A DNA stretch of 64,000 nt, from contig JAATGG010000188.1 of the NCBI GenBank assembly GCA_015654835.1, positions 1-64,000 on the forward strand, given 5' to 3'. The stretch is from Terriglobales bacterium. GTDB lineage: Bacteria > Acidobacteriota > Terriglobia > Terriglobales > Acidobacteriaceae. The notes under the pieces were generated by a model. The model did not search any database. It was not told the origin of the DNA and saw only the letters and a list, made by a program, of their open reading frames with translations. The position numbers and the translations under genes are program-made. Shown here piece by piece: positions 28,513 to 37,628 of this stretch; position 1 is the first letter of the stretch, and every line of letters begins with the position of its first letter.

Positions 28513-29210
28513 CGGCTGCCTCTATCGAATGGATAAGACTGATCGTAAGTCTCCGCTCGCACGACCGACGCGAGTCCAGCCCGTTCTTCCCATCCATATC
28601 GCAAGAGGTCAGGAGCCTCCGCAAATTTCTCCACATAGCCCAGGCAAAGATACGCGACCATCTCCGCAGCAGGCGGAATTCGCAGCAACTGCTTGACCGC
28701 AGGCGGATCGAGAATACTGACCCAGCCCACTCCAACGCCCTCGGCGCGAGCTGCAAGCCATAAATTCTGGATCGCGCAAACGACAGAATAGTCTGAGGTC
28801 TCCAGCATGGTGTTGCGCCCCAGTCGATGGCCGCGTTCGCTGGTCCGATCACACACAACGCAGAGATGCTGCGGCGCCTCAAGAAGCGCCTCCAGCTTGA
28901 GTTGCGCATACAGGTCGGCGCGTTCTCCGGAATAGGTCTGGGCTGCGGCAGCACGAGCACGCGCAAAAATATCGTGTACGCTCGATCGAATTGCTAAGTC
29001 GCGCACGACGATAAAGCGCCACGGCTGCATGAACCCAACGGAGGGCGCATGGTGCGCAGCGGCGAGAAGCCGTTGCAGGGTTGCCTCTTCAAGAGGCTGC
29101 GGCAGATATCCTGCTCGCACATCGCGTCTTTCGCGAATTGCGCGATAGACTGCATCCTTTTCTGCCGCTGTGAAGCCGTTGTCCATTTGACTCACCACGC
29201 TCTCGACCAT
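28509..29210 (-). CDS. bluB: 5,6-dimethylbenzimidazole synthase (flavin-destructase)
   Basis: 233 aa nitroreductase-fold protein with the BluB features RERRDVRAGY, HHAPSVGFMQPWRFIVV and the C-terminal GWEERAGL. BluB converts FMNH2 and O2 into DMB, the lower ligand of vitamin B12, so an aerobic lifestyle is implied. The ATG at 29210 overlaps the adenosyltransferase gene; an internal ATG at 29186 preceded by GGTGAG is a possible alternative start. The next step, activation of DMB, is served by cobT in the same operon. Confidence 0.95.
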   Translation of the reverse strand: MVESVVSQMDNGFTAAEKDAVYRAIRERRDVRAGYLPQPLEEATLQRLLAAAHHAPSVGFMQPWRFIVVRDLAIRSSVHDIFARARAAAAQTYSGERADLYAQLKLEALLEAPQHLCVVCDRTSERGHRLGRNTMLETSDYSVVCAIQNLWLAARAEGVGVGWVSILDPPAVKQLLRIPPAAEMVAYLCLGYVEKFAEAPDLLRYGWEERAGLASVVRAETYDQSYPFDRGSR

Positions 29211-29767
29211 CGGCCGCCCTTGTTCTCTTGATCGCGGAGACGGGAATCTACTCCCGATTCAAGTTCCAGTTGTCGCGCGAAAAGCCAGATCAGGTCGGAA
29301 AGCCTGTTGATGTAAGCCAAGGCCTGGGGAGGAACCTCCGTGCCGCTTTCCGCCAAGCGTACGATGCATCGCTCCGCCCGCCGGCAGACGGTGCGCGCTA
29401 CTTCAAACGCAGCCGACTCAGCGTGGGCTCCCGGCAGCGACCAGTCCGAAAGAATCCCCTCTTTGGCTTCGATCGTGTAGACCTGGTCCGTCAAGCTGTC
29501 GACGTCTTCTGCGGTGACCACAGGGGCTGCCTTTCGACTCTCGACAGGAGTTGCCAACGCCGATCCCACGCGAAACAACGTCTTCTGAATATCGTGGGTG
29601 GCAGAACGCAGTTCCGCATTTGTGCAGATGCTTCGGGCAAAGCCAAGCACGGTGTTGAGTTCGTCGATTGTTCCGTAAGCTTCGACGCGTAAGTCGGATT
29701 TTGAGACGCGAATTCCTCCCGCAAGTCCGGTTTGCCCGCTGTCTCCCCGCTTTGTAGCAATGCTCAT
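29192..29767 (-). CDS. pduO: Cob(I)alamin adenosyltransferase, PduO type
   Basis: 191 aa, a helix-bundle adenosyltransferase with the N-terminal ATP-binding segment TKRGDSGQTGL, YGTIDELNT, and the C-terminal CRRAERCIVRL motif. It forms the Co-C bond of adenosylcobalamin or adenosylcobinamide from ATP. It lies 118 bp downstream of cobC, the largest gap in the operon, and its end overlaps bluB by 19 bp. The family name is used as symbol; CobA-type enzymes have a different fold. Confidence 0.93.
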   Translation of the reverse strand: MSIATKRGDSGQTGLAGGIRVSKSDLRVEAYGTIDELNTVLGFARSICTNAELRSATHDIQKTLFRVGSALATPVESRKAAPVVTAEDVDSLTDQVYTIEAKEGILSDWSLPGAHAESAAFEVARTVCRRAERCIVRLAESGTEVPPQALAYINRLSDLIWLFARQLELESGVDSRLRDQENKGGRWSRAW

Positions 29768-29885
29768 GAACCCTCCTGTTGACCGCGACCGGCAATATGC
29801 CGGCGCTTACTTCCATTTCTTGCGATTGCTTTCCAATATCAAGATACAGGCACAAGAACTCGCCGGTTGGACGACATTGCGAAGG

Positions 29886-30461
29886 TCAGGTTAACGCTAT
29901 CCACTCGCCCTTGCTACGAGCAATGGAGATGACTGTGCCATAAGCAGCAGTTCTCTCCCACGCCTCTGTATCTTGAAAATTAAAGTACCGTGTCAGAACA
30001 TACTGCAGAACGCCTCGATGCGTAATGACAGCGGTACAGCATCCTTCTGTTTCATTCAATAGCGGAGCAAATTCTTTACCGATCCTCGCTGCGAAGTCTG
30101 AGTATCTCTCTCCGCCAGGGACGACCCGCGAAGGAAATTCTTCGAGCCATAGCTTCGCCTCTTGCGGAAACTGCACTTCGACTTCTTTCCAACTCAGGCC
30201 CTCCCATGCTCCAAAATGAATTTCGCGAAGGCCGGGTCGCAGCCTAACTTCAATATCCGCGCTCTGGCCGATGGCCGTTGCCGTTTGCGCTGCACGGCGC
30301 AGATCGCTGGAATAAATTCGGCTGATTCCCATCGACTTAACCTTCTCTACAACAGCAGCAATTTGCGTTTCTCCAGCAAGGTTCGGCGCTGGATCGCTGT
30401 GGCCGCAAAACCGCCCGGCCATATCCGTCTCGACATGCCGTATCAGAACGATCATGCTCAT
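29886..30461 (-). CDS. cobC: Alpha-ribazole-5'-phosphate phosphatase, histidine phosphatase family
   Basis: 191 aa from the ATG at 30461, which overlaps the cobS stop codon as ATGA; the track ORF adds 72 out-of-place residues. Motifs are the phosphohistidine loop LIRHVET, the CGHSDPAP segment, YSSDLRRAAQTA and the second His in VITHRGVLQ. It removes the 5' phosphate of alpha-ribazole-P or of cobalamin-P at the end of the nucleotide-loop pathway. Its place between cobS and the adenosyltransferase supports this over a general phosphoglycerate mutase role. Confidence 0.9.
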   Translation of the reverse strand: MSMIVLIRHVETDMAGRFCGHSDPAPNLAGETQIAAVVEKVKSMGISRIYSSDLRRAAQTATAIGQSADIEVRLRPGLREIHFGAWEGLSWKEVEVQFPQEAKLWLEEFPSRVVPGGERYSDFAARIGKEFAPLLNETEGCCTAVITHRGVLQYVLTRYFNFQDTEAWERTAAYGTVISIARSKGEWIALT

Positions 30462-31210
30462 GATTGCCACACTCCGCAAACATAAACAGAAATCTCTGCG
30501 AGTTGGATGGTCGCGCCGAAGCAATCGCCGGTTACTCCGCCAATGCGCCTCTGGTAATAGATTCCGCTCAAAAGCGTCACGGTCGATACTGCAATGATCG
30601 GCCCGAAGGCGGCCATTCGCAGCAGATAAGCTACGATGCCAAAGGCGATCAGCGTTCCCACCAATAGCGATGCCCATGAAATTTGCTGTGCGAGGCGCGC
30701 CCCCTGGCTGGCTTGTTTACGTGCTGCAGAAAGCAGATGGCCGAGGGGGAGCACGCTCCATCGGCAAAGAACGTGCGCGGAGATTACGTACCATGCGAAC
30801 TTACTGCTAGAAAAAGAAGAGAGCAGCAGCACGCGCGCCCCAATAGAAAACACGATGGCAAGTGCTCCATAGCTGCCGATGCGGCTATCCTTCAGAATTT
30901 CGAGAATCTGCTCGCGGCTCCATCCGCCCCCGAAGCCATCGGCTGCATCAGCCAGGCCATCTTCATGCAGGCCGCCGGTGACCAAGGTGGAAAAGAGCAC
31001 GACCACTAACGCAACAACTGCTACAGGCAGATGCGGTAAGAGCCAGTGGTGGAGCGCAGCCGCAACAGATCCAACAGCCAGTCCGACTAATGGAAAGAAC
31101 TTGGCTGACCTGGAAAGAGTATTCGGCGTGTAGGTTAGATGGGACAGCGGTAGCCGAGTTAGAAATTGAAATGCCGCTGCAACATCGCCGATAATCCCAG
31201 GCATCTTCAT
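30458..31210 (-). CDS. cobS: Adenosylcobinamide-GDP ribazoletransferase (cobalamin synthase)
   Basis: 250 aa integral membrane protein. The signature TGGLHEDGLADAADGFGGG with nearby KDSRIGSYGA is the metal-binding active site of CobS. It joins adenosylcobinamide-GDP (from CobU) with alpha-ribazole or its phosphate (from CobT). Start and stop codons overlap both neighbours by 4 bp. Confidence 0.96.
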   Translation of the reverse strand: MKMPGIIGDVAAAFQFLTRLPLSHLTYTPNTLSRSAKFFPLVGLAVGSVAAALHHWLLPHLPVAVVALVVVLFSTLVTGGLHEDGLADAADGFGGGWSREQILEILKDSRIGSYGALAIVFSIGARVLLLSSFSSSKFAWYVISAHVLCRWSVLPLGHLLSAARKQASQGARLAQQISWASLLVGTLIAFGIVAYLLRMAAFGPIIAVSTVTLLSGIYYQRRIGGVTGDCFGATIQLAEISVYVCGVWQS

Positions 31211-32292
31211 GCTTTGTCGGCTACGCTCACGCCGGCAGAGGAGAAGGTTGCCATCTCGTTGAACAGGCGTACAGCGGATTCAATGATTGGCATCGCCAAC
31301 ACTGCGCCGGTGCCCTCGCCAAGACGCATGCCGAGATTCAGAATCGGCGTGATACCGATCGTGCGAAGTAAGTGACGATGTCCGGGCTCTTCAGAGCAGT
31401 GTCCGGCAAATAGATAATCACTTACCTGTGGGGCGATGGCATGTGCCACTGCCGCTGCGGATGTTGAGATGAATCCATCACAGATGACTGCGGTCCGATT
31501 GGCGGCCGCGCCGAGGATAAATCCGGTTGTTGCCGCTATCTCCAATCCTCCGACACAACGCAGAACATCCAGGGGGGCAGGGGGCTTCTGGGTGGTGCCG
31601 AAATGCCTCTTCAGCGACCTTCGGATCACATTCAACTTGCGGTTCCTCCCCTCGGCATCGAGTCCCGCGCCGCGTCCGGTGACTGTGCCTGCCTGTTCGT
31701 CTACCAATATTGCTGTAATTGCGCTGGCGGCTGTCGTGTTTCCGATACCCATTTCTCCGACGGCAACCAGGTGTTCTCCTTTGGCCTTCGACGCATTCGC
31801 TAGACGGATGCCAGCTTCCAGAGCGCTGGTCATTTCTTCCTCTGTCATGGCGGGCTCGCGTTGCATGTTCCGGCTGCCGCGCCGAACCTTCATTCGGCAA
31901 AGGCCGGGAGCATCTTCGAATTCCGCGTCCACTCCCACATCCACAACGGTGAGGTCCGCATGGTGCAGTCGCGCGAGCACATTGATCGCGGCGCCTCCGC
32001 TTAGAAAGTTATGGACCATCTGCGCTGTGACCTCGCGGGGATAGGCACTTACGCCTTCCTCCGTCACGCCATGATCGCCGGCGAATACATAGACGGCTCG
32101 ATGCAGGGGGAGTGGTATCTTGCCCGCAAAAATGGAAAACATCCGGGCTGCTATCGCTTCGAGTTCGCCCAGGCTTCCAATAGGCTTGGTCAAGGAGTCG
32201 AGCCGCCGTTGGGCTTCAATCGCATGTTGCCGATCGTTCGGATGGATTGCTGCAACCACATCGCCGAGCAGGGAAGATGAAGTTTGTATCAT
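31207..32292 (-). CDS. cobT: Nicotinate-nucleotide--dimethylbenzimidazole phosphoribosyltransferase
   Basis: 361 aa, close to the usual ~350. Family motifs are GSLGELE near the N-terminus, FAGDHGVTEEGVSAYP, VGEMGIGNTTAASA and the terminal LAMPIIESAVRLFNEMATF with the catalytic Glu. It activates DMB made by BluB to alpha-ribazole-5'-phosphate. It overlaps btuD and cobS by 4 bp each. Confidence 0.97.
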   Translation of the reverse strand: MIQTSSSLLGDVVAAIHPNDRQHAIEAQRRLDSLTKPIGSLGELEAIAARMFSIFAGKIPLPLHRAVYVFAGDHGVTEEGVSAYPREVTAQMVHNFLSGGAAINVLARLHHADLTVVDVGVDAEFEDAPGLCRMKVRRGSRNMQREPAMTEEEMTSALEAGIRLANASKAKGEHLVAVGEMGIGNTTAASAITAILVDEQAGTVTGRGAGLDAEGRNRKLNVIRRSLKRHFGTTQKPPAPLDVLRCVGGLEIAATTGFILGAAANRTAVICDGFISTSAAAVAHAIAPQVSDYLFAGHCSEEPGHRHLLRTIGITPILNLGMRLGEGTGAVLAMPIIESAVRLFNEMATFSSAGVSVADKA

Positions 32293-33068
32293 AGCGCTCG
32301 TTCCTCTCGTTCTTGCATTCGTTTCATTAGCACGGGTCCATGGTGCGGCGGACAGTTGAATACGCGGTCAATCAGGTCTTGCCGCAACATTTGCGACGGA
32401 GGACCTTGCCGCATCGGTTCGCCGGGACTGAGCAGCCATACCGAAGAGAATGTACCTTCAATCAGCGCCAGGTCATGCATCGAGGCAACGATGGCAATGC
32501 CTTCACGGCGTAGCGCACGAATCAGTCCTATCATCTCAAGCTGTCGCCCGATATCGAGATGTTGTGTGGGTTCATCGAGCAAGAGAAGTCGAGGTTGCTG
32601 CGCGAGTCCCAAGGCAATCTTGACGCGCTGCCGTTCGCCACCGCTTAGTTCATTGAAGATGCGCGTACGCAACGAGTGCGTATCGGTAAGTGTCATGGCG
32701 CGCTCGATTGCCGCGCGGTCCTGAGCGCGCAATCCTCCGAACATCGTTAAGAAAGGAGTTCGGCCCTGCTCGATGAGTTGTTCGACCGTGAAGGGGAAGG
32801 GCATCTCAATCTCTTGCGGAACAAGCGCGATCGACCTGGCGATCTCGCTCCGTTTGAGAGAATGAAGCGATTTTCCTTCCAACGAGACCTTTCCGGAATT
32901 TGGCGTGAGAGCACCGGCTGCAAGCCGCAGCAAGGTAGTCTTACCAGCGCCATTTGGGCCGACTAACGCGATACAGGCATCGCCAGAAATGTCGGTATTG
33001 AGGCCGGAGAAAATCGCCCGCTCTCCATAGCCGAAATCCAGATTGTCGATAGCAAGAAGCGTGCTCAC
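32289..33068 (-). CDS. btuD: Cobalamin ABC importer ATPase
   Basis: 259 aa from the GTG at 33068, which overlaps the permease stop as GTGA; the track ORF begins far upstream in the wrong context. ABC motifs are complete: Walker A GPNGAGKTT, Q-loop VPQE, signature LSGGERQRV, Walker B LLLLDEPT, and the H-loop in ASMHDLAL. FepC/BtuD-type ATPases energise import of vitamin B12 or iron chelates. The B12 assignment comes from the surrounding cobalamin genes and the upstream riboswitch. Confidence 0.9.
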   Translation of the reverse strand: MSTLLAIDNLDFGYGERAIFSGLNTDISGDACIALVGPNGAGKTTLLRLAAGALTPNSGKVSLEGKSLHSLKRSEIARSIALVPQEIEMPFPFTVEQLIEQGRTPFLTMFGGLRAQDRAAIERAMTLTDTHSLRTRIFNELSGGERQRVKIALGLAQQPRLLLLDEPTQHLDIGRQLEMIGLIRALRREGIAIVASMHDLALIEGTFSSVWLLSPGEPMRQGPPSQMLRQDLIDRVFNCPPHHGPVLMKRMQEREERAL

Positions 33069-34141
33069 AGAAATACCTCCTGCTTCGCTCTCCGTATGAG
33101 ATAGAGGAAGAAAGGGCCGCCGATGAAAGCAGTTAACACGCCGACGGGCATCTCTGCGGGTGCTATGGCCGTTCGCGCGATCGTATCGGTAGAGAGCAGA
33201 AACAATGCGCCGCCCAGCGCAGTGACCGGCAGCAGTCGTACGTGATCCGGTCCTAGAAAGATGCGCGCCATATGAGGAACAATAAGTCCGAGAAATCCGA
33301 TCAGTCCGCCCAAGGCCACAGCGGCGGCGGTGAGTATCGAGCCCACGATGATCACTGCAATGCGTGTTTGTTGCACGTGTATGCCGAGATGTGCGGCGTA
33401 CTCTTCTCCCAGGGCCAGGGTATTCAGCTTGCGGGCCAGAGGCAGCGAACCTGCAAGCCCCAACAACAACATCGCTGTCACAATGGCTAACTGCGGCCAA
33501 GTCGGCTGGGCGATGGTTCCGTGCAGCCACGAAGTCAGCACGCGTATTCCCGAGCCGAAATCATGATCCAGCACTTCGAGAAAATAGGAGGAGTAACTCA
33601 ACATGGTGCTCACTGCGAAACCGGAAAGCAATAGAGCGACAACGGGGGTGCGCCCGTTCACGCTGGCCAGGGAATATACCAGCATGATCGAACAGATGGC
33701 GCCTGCGAATGCTAACAGAGCGGTCGCGCCAAAGCCGGCTACGGAAATCGGCGGCAGCAGGAAGACCCCGACTGAAGCGCCCAACACGGCTCCGCCCGAA
33801 GAGCCAATGATGTACGGATCGGCAAGAGGATTGCGAAAGAGCCCTTGAAACAGCAGTCCTGAAACAGAGAGCGCGGCGCCCACCACCACGGCTGCCAAGA
33901 CGCGCGGCAGCCGGATGGTGAATAGAATGATGCGTTGGTCGGCAGTAAGTGGCTCTCTGCCCAGAAGACTCTGTGCCAAGCTGTGCAGCGGAATGGATAC
34001 TGCTCCCACTGCAGCAGCGATGAGAATCGCTGCTGCAAGCAAGACCGCCAACATAGTCAATAGCAGCAGATAACTGCGCCGCTGTATCCGCTCGCTGTGT
34101 CGGTGTGTACCGTACTCGCCCTGCGCTATTTCATTGACCAA
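33065..34141 (-). CDS. btuC: Cobalamin ABC importer permease (FecCD family)
   Basis: 358 aa with about ten transmembrane helices. Family signatures are GSSGGAVLGASVGVFLLPP, the GGLIGFLGLIVPHMARI coupling segment, and PAEMPVGVLTAFIGGPFFLYL at the C-terminus. It forms the homodimeric channel of the BtuCDF importer. It overlaps the receptor gene by 16 bp and the ATPase gene by 4 bp. Alone it could be a siderophore permease; its location in the cobalamin operon decides. Confidence 0.9.
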   Translation of the reverse strand: MVNEIAQGEYGTHRHSERIQRRSYLLLLTMLAVLLAAAILIAAAVGAVSIPLHSLAQSLLGREPLTADQRIILFTIRLPRVLAAVVVGAALSVSGLLFQGLFRNPLADPYIIGSSGGAVLGASVGVFLLPPISVAGFGATALLAFAGAICSIMLVYSLASVNGRTPVVALLLSGFAVSTMLSYSSYFLEVLDHDFGSGIRVLTSWLHGTIAQPTWPQLAIVTAMLLLGLAGSLPLARKLNTLALGEEYAAHLGIHVQQTRIAVIIVGSILTAAAVALGGLIGFLGLIVPHMARIFLGPDHVRLLPVTALGGALFLLSTDTIARTAIAPAEMPVGVLTAFIGGPFFLYLIRRAKQEVFL

Positions 34142-36573
34142 GATTCTCCTCCGAATAGGAACTTCAGGCCCAGCCGGAATGTGAAGGGAAGAGCGGGATA
34201 GCCGAAAGCCTCGCTATAGTGCTCGCTCAACAAATTCTGCATGCTGCTCTCCACCGTCATATATCGCTTGGCCTCGTAACTCGCAGCGAGGTCGAGCCGT
34301 TGATAAGCCCCATCCAGATTGCGATTCGGCAGCAGCAGCGATAGTCCACCATTGGCATCGGAACTTAGAAAGTCACTATCATCCCGGCTTCCAACCAATG
34401 TACCGCGAAGGTTCGTTGCGAGTCTGCTATGGCGATAACCCAATTGGAAGTAGCCGGTGTGCGGAGCGATCCGGAAGGGGCGTGCGCCAATCAGGGGAGT
34501 ATCGACACCGATGGGAATCGTCGGAAAATCCGGATTGAAGCTCGGGCCGATTGCATCACTTGAGAACGAGCGCTGAACAGTTGCATCGACATACGTGTAT
34601 CCGCCACGGGTAAAGATGTCGCGGCTTACCTGGTATTCGGCTTCCATTTCGACGCCTTGTGCGCGATAGGCTTGCGAGTTGACGGTCGCTCCATAGATCG
34701 CAGCGGTCACCACGGGGTTAGGCACGCCCAGATCGGTAAGGCCCTGTTGCGGAATGTATTCGATGCCATCGGTAAATTCGTTGTGAAAGAGCGTCAGGCT
34801 GATCCGCCCGCGGCCATTGAGCAGCAGTTGATCGACCCCGCCGTCATAAGTTCGCGAGTGCTCGGGACCAATGGGAGATACATGATATTGAGAGGCGAGT
34901 TCGCTGCCGCCCGCAAAGCTGCCTAGCAGCGCATAGAGTGAAGACGTTTGGTCGCTGACACTGGGGTCCTTGATTCCCTCGCCAAAACTAACACGCAGCT
35001 TAGTGCCACCGAGAATGCCATTCTTGTTTGCGCCAGCGGCCTGCCACGCCAGAGACGCTCGCGGCGTGCCGGCAAATCCATACAGGCCGTTATCTTCGAG
35101 GCCCCCGCCGAGCGTGTAAAAGAGGCGGCTGTGAATGTCGCCCTGTACCTCAAACGTGTAACTATAATTGCCGCGTTCTATCGAACTCGAAGGCGAGCTT
35201 GAGTAACCCCGTTCGCTTTCGTATCGGAACGCGAACAGCCCCATGATATGTGGATTGAAGCGATAGTCCGACTGTGCATAGGCAAAGTCCTTATCCGTCG
35301 AACTTGGATAAGCAGCAGGATAGCTTTGGACATATTGATAGAGGGCTTGGCCGCTGACCGTGTAGCCATTAGCTCCATGAATCGTAATGGGCGCTCCAAG
35401 ATAGTCAAGCAGGTTGCCGTCGTCGTCGTACTGCGGAATACCTGTCGCGGAAAATTCGCTGTACTCAGACCGCAGTCGTATGCCGCCGTAGCGAGCCAGA
35501 TTGTGCCAATTGTGTGTAGTTTGGTCGTCCCAGGTTACGCCGAAGTACGCATCTTCATTGGCCTGCTTCGCATTGCTCGGTATGCCGTAAAGTTCAATGG
35601 CGTTGGGCTGTCCTGAAGCAATCCGATCATGGCGGACCGTAGCGCGAAGACTGGAGTTCGGCGACAGGCTCCAGCCGAAGTTTCCGGAATATGTGCCGTT
35701 GTGAAATGTGTCGTCGGGGATTGAATTGCTTGTGTCGAAACGCGAATAGTCTGAAAAATAATCGAGCTTTCTATATGCGCCTCCTAACGTGCCTTCCTGA
35801 TGATAGGTGCCGAAGTTGCCGCCGTCGGCCTGGTACGTGATCAGCGGAAGCGGCGAACTGCCCCTGGTGGTTGTGAGGCTTACAACACCGGCCAGCGCAT
35901 CGGACCCGTATAGCGCGCTGTTGGGTCCGCGCAGAACTTCTACTCCGCTGATGGCTGCGCTCGCGATGTTGGCGAACTCAATTCCACCGCCGATGTCGTT
36001 CGCGGGGATTCCGTCGATCAGCAGCTTGTTTGCATCGTTGCCGCCTCCGCGGATAAAGAGCGAAGTTGTTCCTCCTGCTTGTCCGGTTTGAGTTACTTGT
36101 AGTCCGGGGATAAGACGCAAACCTTCTTGGATATCGCGCGTTCCCTGATACTCTGACGCGTTCAACACCGTTACCGTGACCCCTAACTGAGCCTGGGGCG
36201 TCGGGGTGCCGGTCGAGGTAACAGTGATTTGCTCTGACAGGGAAGCGAGACTAAGTTCAATGTCCAAGACGAGATCGTGTGCGTTGTTTTCTGCTGACAG
36301 TATCTTCTCCGCACTGCTGAATCCCGGTGCGGAAACCCGAAGCCGCGACCCCGGCGCAGGCGCCTGCTGCAGCACGTATTGACCTCTTGAATCCGCTGTG
36401 ACCCTTGTGACCGAATGATTGTGCTCGATGAGTTCGACCGTGGCGTTGGGAATAACCGCACCTGTCGGATCTGATATGGACCCATGGATGGAGGCGGAAA
36501 ATGCTGCGACAGGAATAACGGCAATGGCGAAGGCGAGGCAGGCTCGCCTGAAATAGAGCAGTGATTGAAACAT
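34126..36573 (-). CDS. btuB: TonB-dependent receptor for cobalamin/cobinamide, with N-terminal CarboxypepD_reg domain
   Basis: 815 aa. A signal peptide (1-27) precedes a carboxypeptidase-regulatory-like domain (about 28-110, SIHGSISDPTGAVIPNATVEL), which E. coli BtuB lacks, then a plug domain (FIRGGGNDANKLLIDGIPAN, VEVLRGPNSALYGSDALAGVV) and a 22-strand-type barrel up to FRLGLKFLFG. It carries corrinoids across the outer membrane with TonB energy. A cobalamin riboswitch lies right upstream, and btuC and btuD follow with overlaps, so the ligand assignment is strong. Confidence 0.88.
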   Translation of the reverse strand: MFQSLLYFRRACLAFAIAVIPVAAFSASIHGSISDPTGAVIPNATVELIEHNHSVTRVTADSRGQYVLQQAPAPGSRLRVSAPGFSSAEKILSAENNAHDLVLDIELSLASLSEQITVTSTGTPTPQAQLGVTVTVLNASEYQGTRDIQEGLRLIPGLQVTQTGQAGGTTSLFIRGGGNDANKLLIDGIPANDIGGGIEFANIASAAISGVEVLRGPNSALYGSDALAGVVSLTTTRGSSPLPLITYQADGGNFGTYHQEGTLGGAYRKLDYFSDYSRFDTSNSIPDDTFHNGTYSGNFGWSLSPNSSLRATVRHDRIASGQPNAIELYGIPSNAKQANEDAYFGVTWDDQTTHNWHNLARYGGIRLRSEYSEFSATGIPQYDDDGNLLDYLGAPITIHGANGYTVSGQALYQYVQSYPAAYPSSTDKDFAYAQSDYRFNPHIMGLFAFRYESERGYSSSPSSSIERGNYSYTFEVQGDIHSRLFYTLGGGLEDNGLYGFAGTPRASLAWQAAGANKNGILGGTKLRVSFGEGIKDPSVSDQTSSLYALLGSFAGGSELASQYHVSPIGPEHSRTYDGGVDQLLLNGRGRISLTLFHNEFTDGIEYIPQQGLTDLGVPNPVVTAAIYGATVNSQAYRAQGVEMEAEYQVSRDIFTRGGYTYVDATVQRSFSSDAIGPSFNPDFPTIPIGVDTPLIGARPFRIAPHTGYFQLGYRHSRLATNLRGTLVGSRDDSDFLSSDANGGLSLLLPNRNLDGAYQRLDLAASYEAKRYMTVESSMQNLLSEHYSEAFGYPALPFTFRLGLKFLFGGESWSMK

Positions 36574-36594
36574 AGCTTTCCCCTCGGAATCTAC

Positions 36595-36755
36595 AGCTGG
36601 ACCGGTCTCCTGGCTCGCGCCTCATCGGCCTCGACCGCCTTCCCGGAGCTTTCGCTCCAGTGGCATATTGGCCGGGCCTCTTCGCTTACAGTTACGGGGT
36701 AGTGGCGGGCTTGCACCGCGCTTCCCGATCATCCTGCTGGTTACAGTTCTCGTTG
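36595..36755 (-). ncRNA. Cobalamin riboswitch upstream of btuB
   Basis: On the minus strand the conserved core is plain: GGGAAGCGCGGTGCAAGCC, then CCGCCACTACCCCGTAACTG, the B12-box region GCCACTGGAGCGAAAGCTCC with GGGAAGGCGG, and the closing GCGCGAGCCAGGAGACC. It occupies the 200-bp gap between btuF and btuB, so it controls the long btuB-to-cobD operon even for transcripts that come from the upstream cobU-cobB-btuF genes. Ends are estimated. No clear promoter was seen just upstream. Confidence 0.95.
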
Positions 36756-36773
36756 TGGAGTGGAGCGCCCACC

Positions 36774-37628
36774 TCATGGATGAAGTTGTCTGGCTAAATC
36801 CTCCAGTGCATCGAAGGCGACAGGGCTCGGATACTCGATCTGTTCGCCCACATAATAAACTCGATTGGCTCGCACCGCGGGCAAGCTTACCCACCCCGGG
36901 CGATTGCGTATGCTATCGAGCGACATCCGCGATCCTCTCACTAGCAGCAGCGCATCGGGCGCCCGGGTTAAGATCGCCTCAAGACTTACTTGCGGCCACT
37001 CCTGCGGTATGTCACTGGTAACGGAGTGAGCGCCTGCGATCTCGATGAGGTCGGTGATGTAAGCATGTTTGCCGATTGTCACAATCGGGTCATACCAGAC
37101 CGGCATCAGGATGTTGATTTTTGGCTTGCCCTGCGCGCGCGTCCGTATGGCCTGTTCGCGCTGCCGCAGATGTGCAACAACATCTCTGGCGGACTGTTCG
37201 CGGTTGAGTGCGTGCCCCAGGCTTTCGAGCGATTTGTAGATGCCTTCGATTCCATGTGGATCGACCATGAATACGGGAATGCCGAGCTTTTGTAACTGGC
37301 CCATGGTATCGGCGCGGTTCAGGTCGCCGCTTCCAAGAACAAGATCGGGATGAAGCGATACGATGGTCTCCATTGAAGGATCGGATGGCAGCCCGACGCT
37401 GGGCTTCATCTTGGCCTCAGCCGGATACTTGGTGTAGTCGGTCACTGCGACGATATCTGCCCCTCCGCCGAGCGCATACACATCGTCGACCACGCTGGGG
37501 GTCAGGCAGACAATCCGATGCGGATGATCCGGAACCGTAACTTTTCTTCCCAGTTCGTCTGTAACCGACCGCGCGGCGAATACCGGCAATGCGGCGCATA
37601 ACATGGCGATGGCAAAATATCGTCTCAT
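36774..37628 (-). CDS. btuF: Periplasmic cobalamin-binding protein of ABC importer
   Basis: 284 aa with a signal peptide (about 1-18, ending VFAA). It has the class III binding-protein layout: VTDELGRKVTVPDHPHRIVCLTPSVVDDVYALG at the N-terminus, HPDLVLGSGDL in the first lobe, a long connecting helix and AILTRAPDALLLVRG in the second lobe. It hands corrinoids to BtuCD. It overlaps the cobB stop region by 4 bp and is separated from btuB by the riboswitch. Confidence 0.9.
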   Translation of the reverse strand: MRRYFAIAMLCAALPVFAARSVTDELGRKVTVPDHPHRIVCLTPSVVDDVYALGGGADIVAVTDYTKYPAEAKMKPSVGLPSDPSMETIVSLHPDLVLGSGDLNRADTMGQLQKLGIPVFMVDPHGIEGIYKSLESLGHALNREQSARDVVAHLRQREQAIRTRAQGKPKINILMPVWYDPIVTIGKHAYITDLIEIAGAHSVTSDIPQEWPQVSLEAILTRAPDALLLVRGSRMSLDSIRNRPGWVSLPAVRANRVYYVGEQIEYPSPVAFDALEDLARQLHP

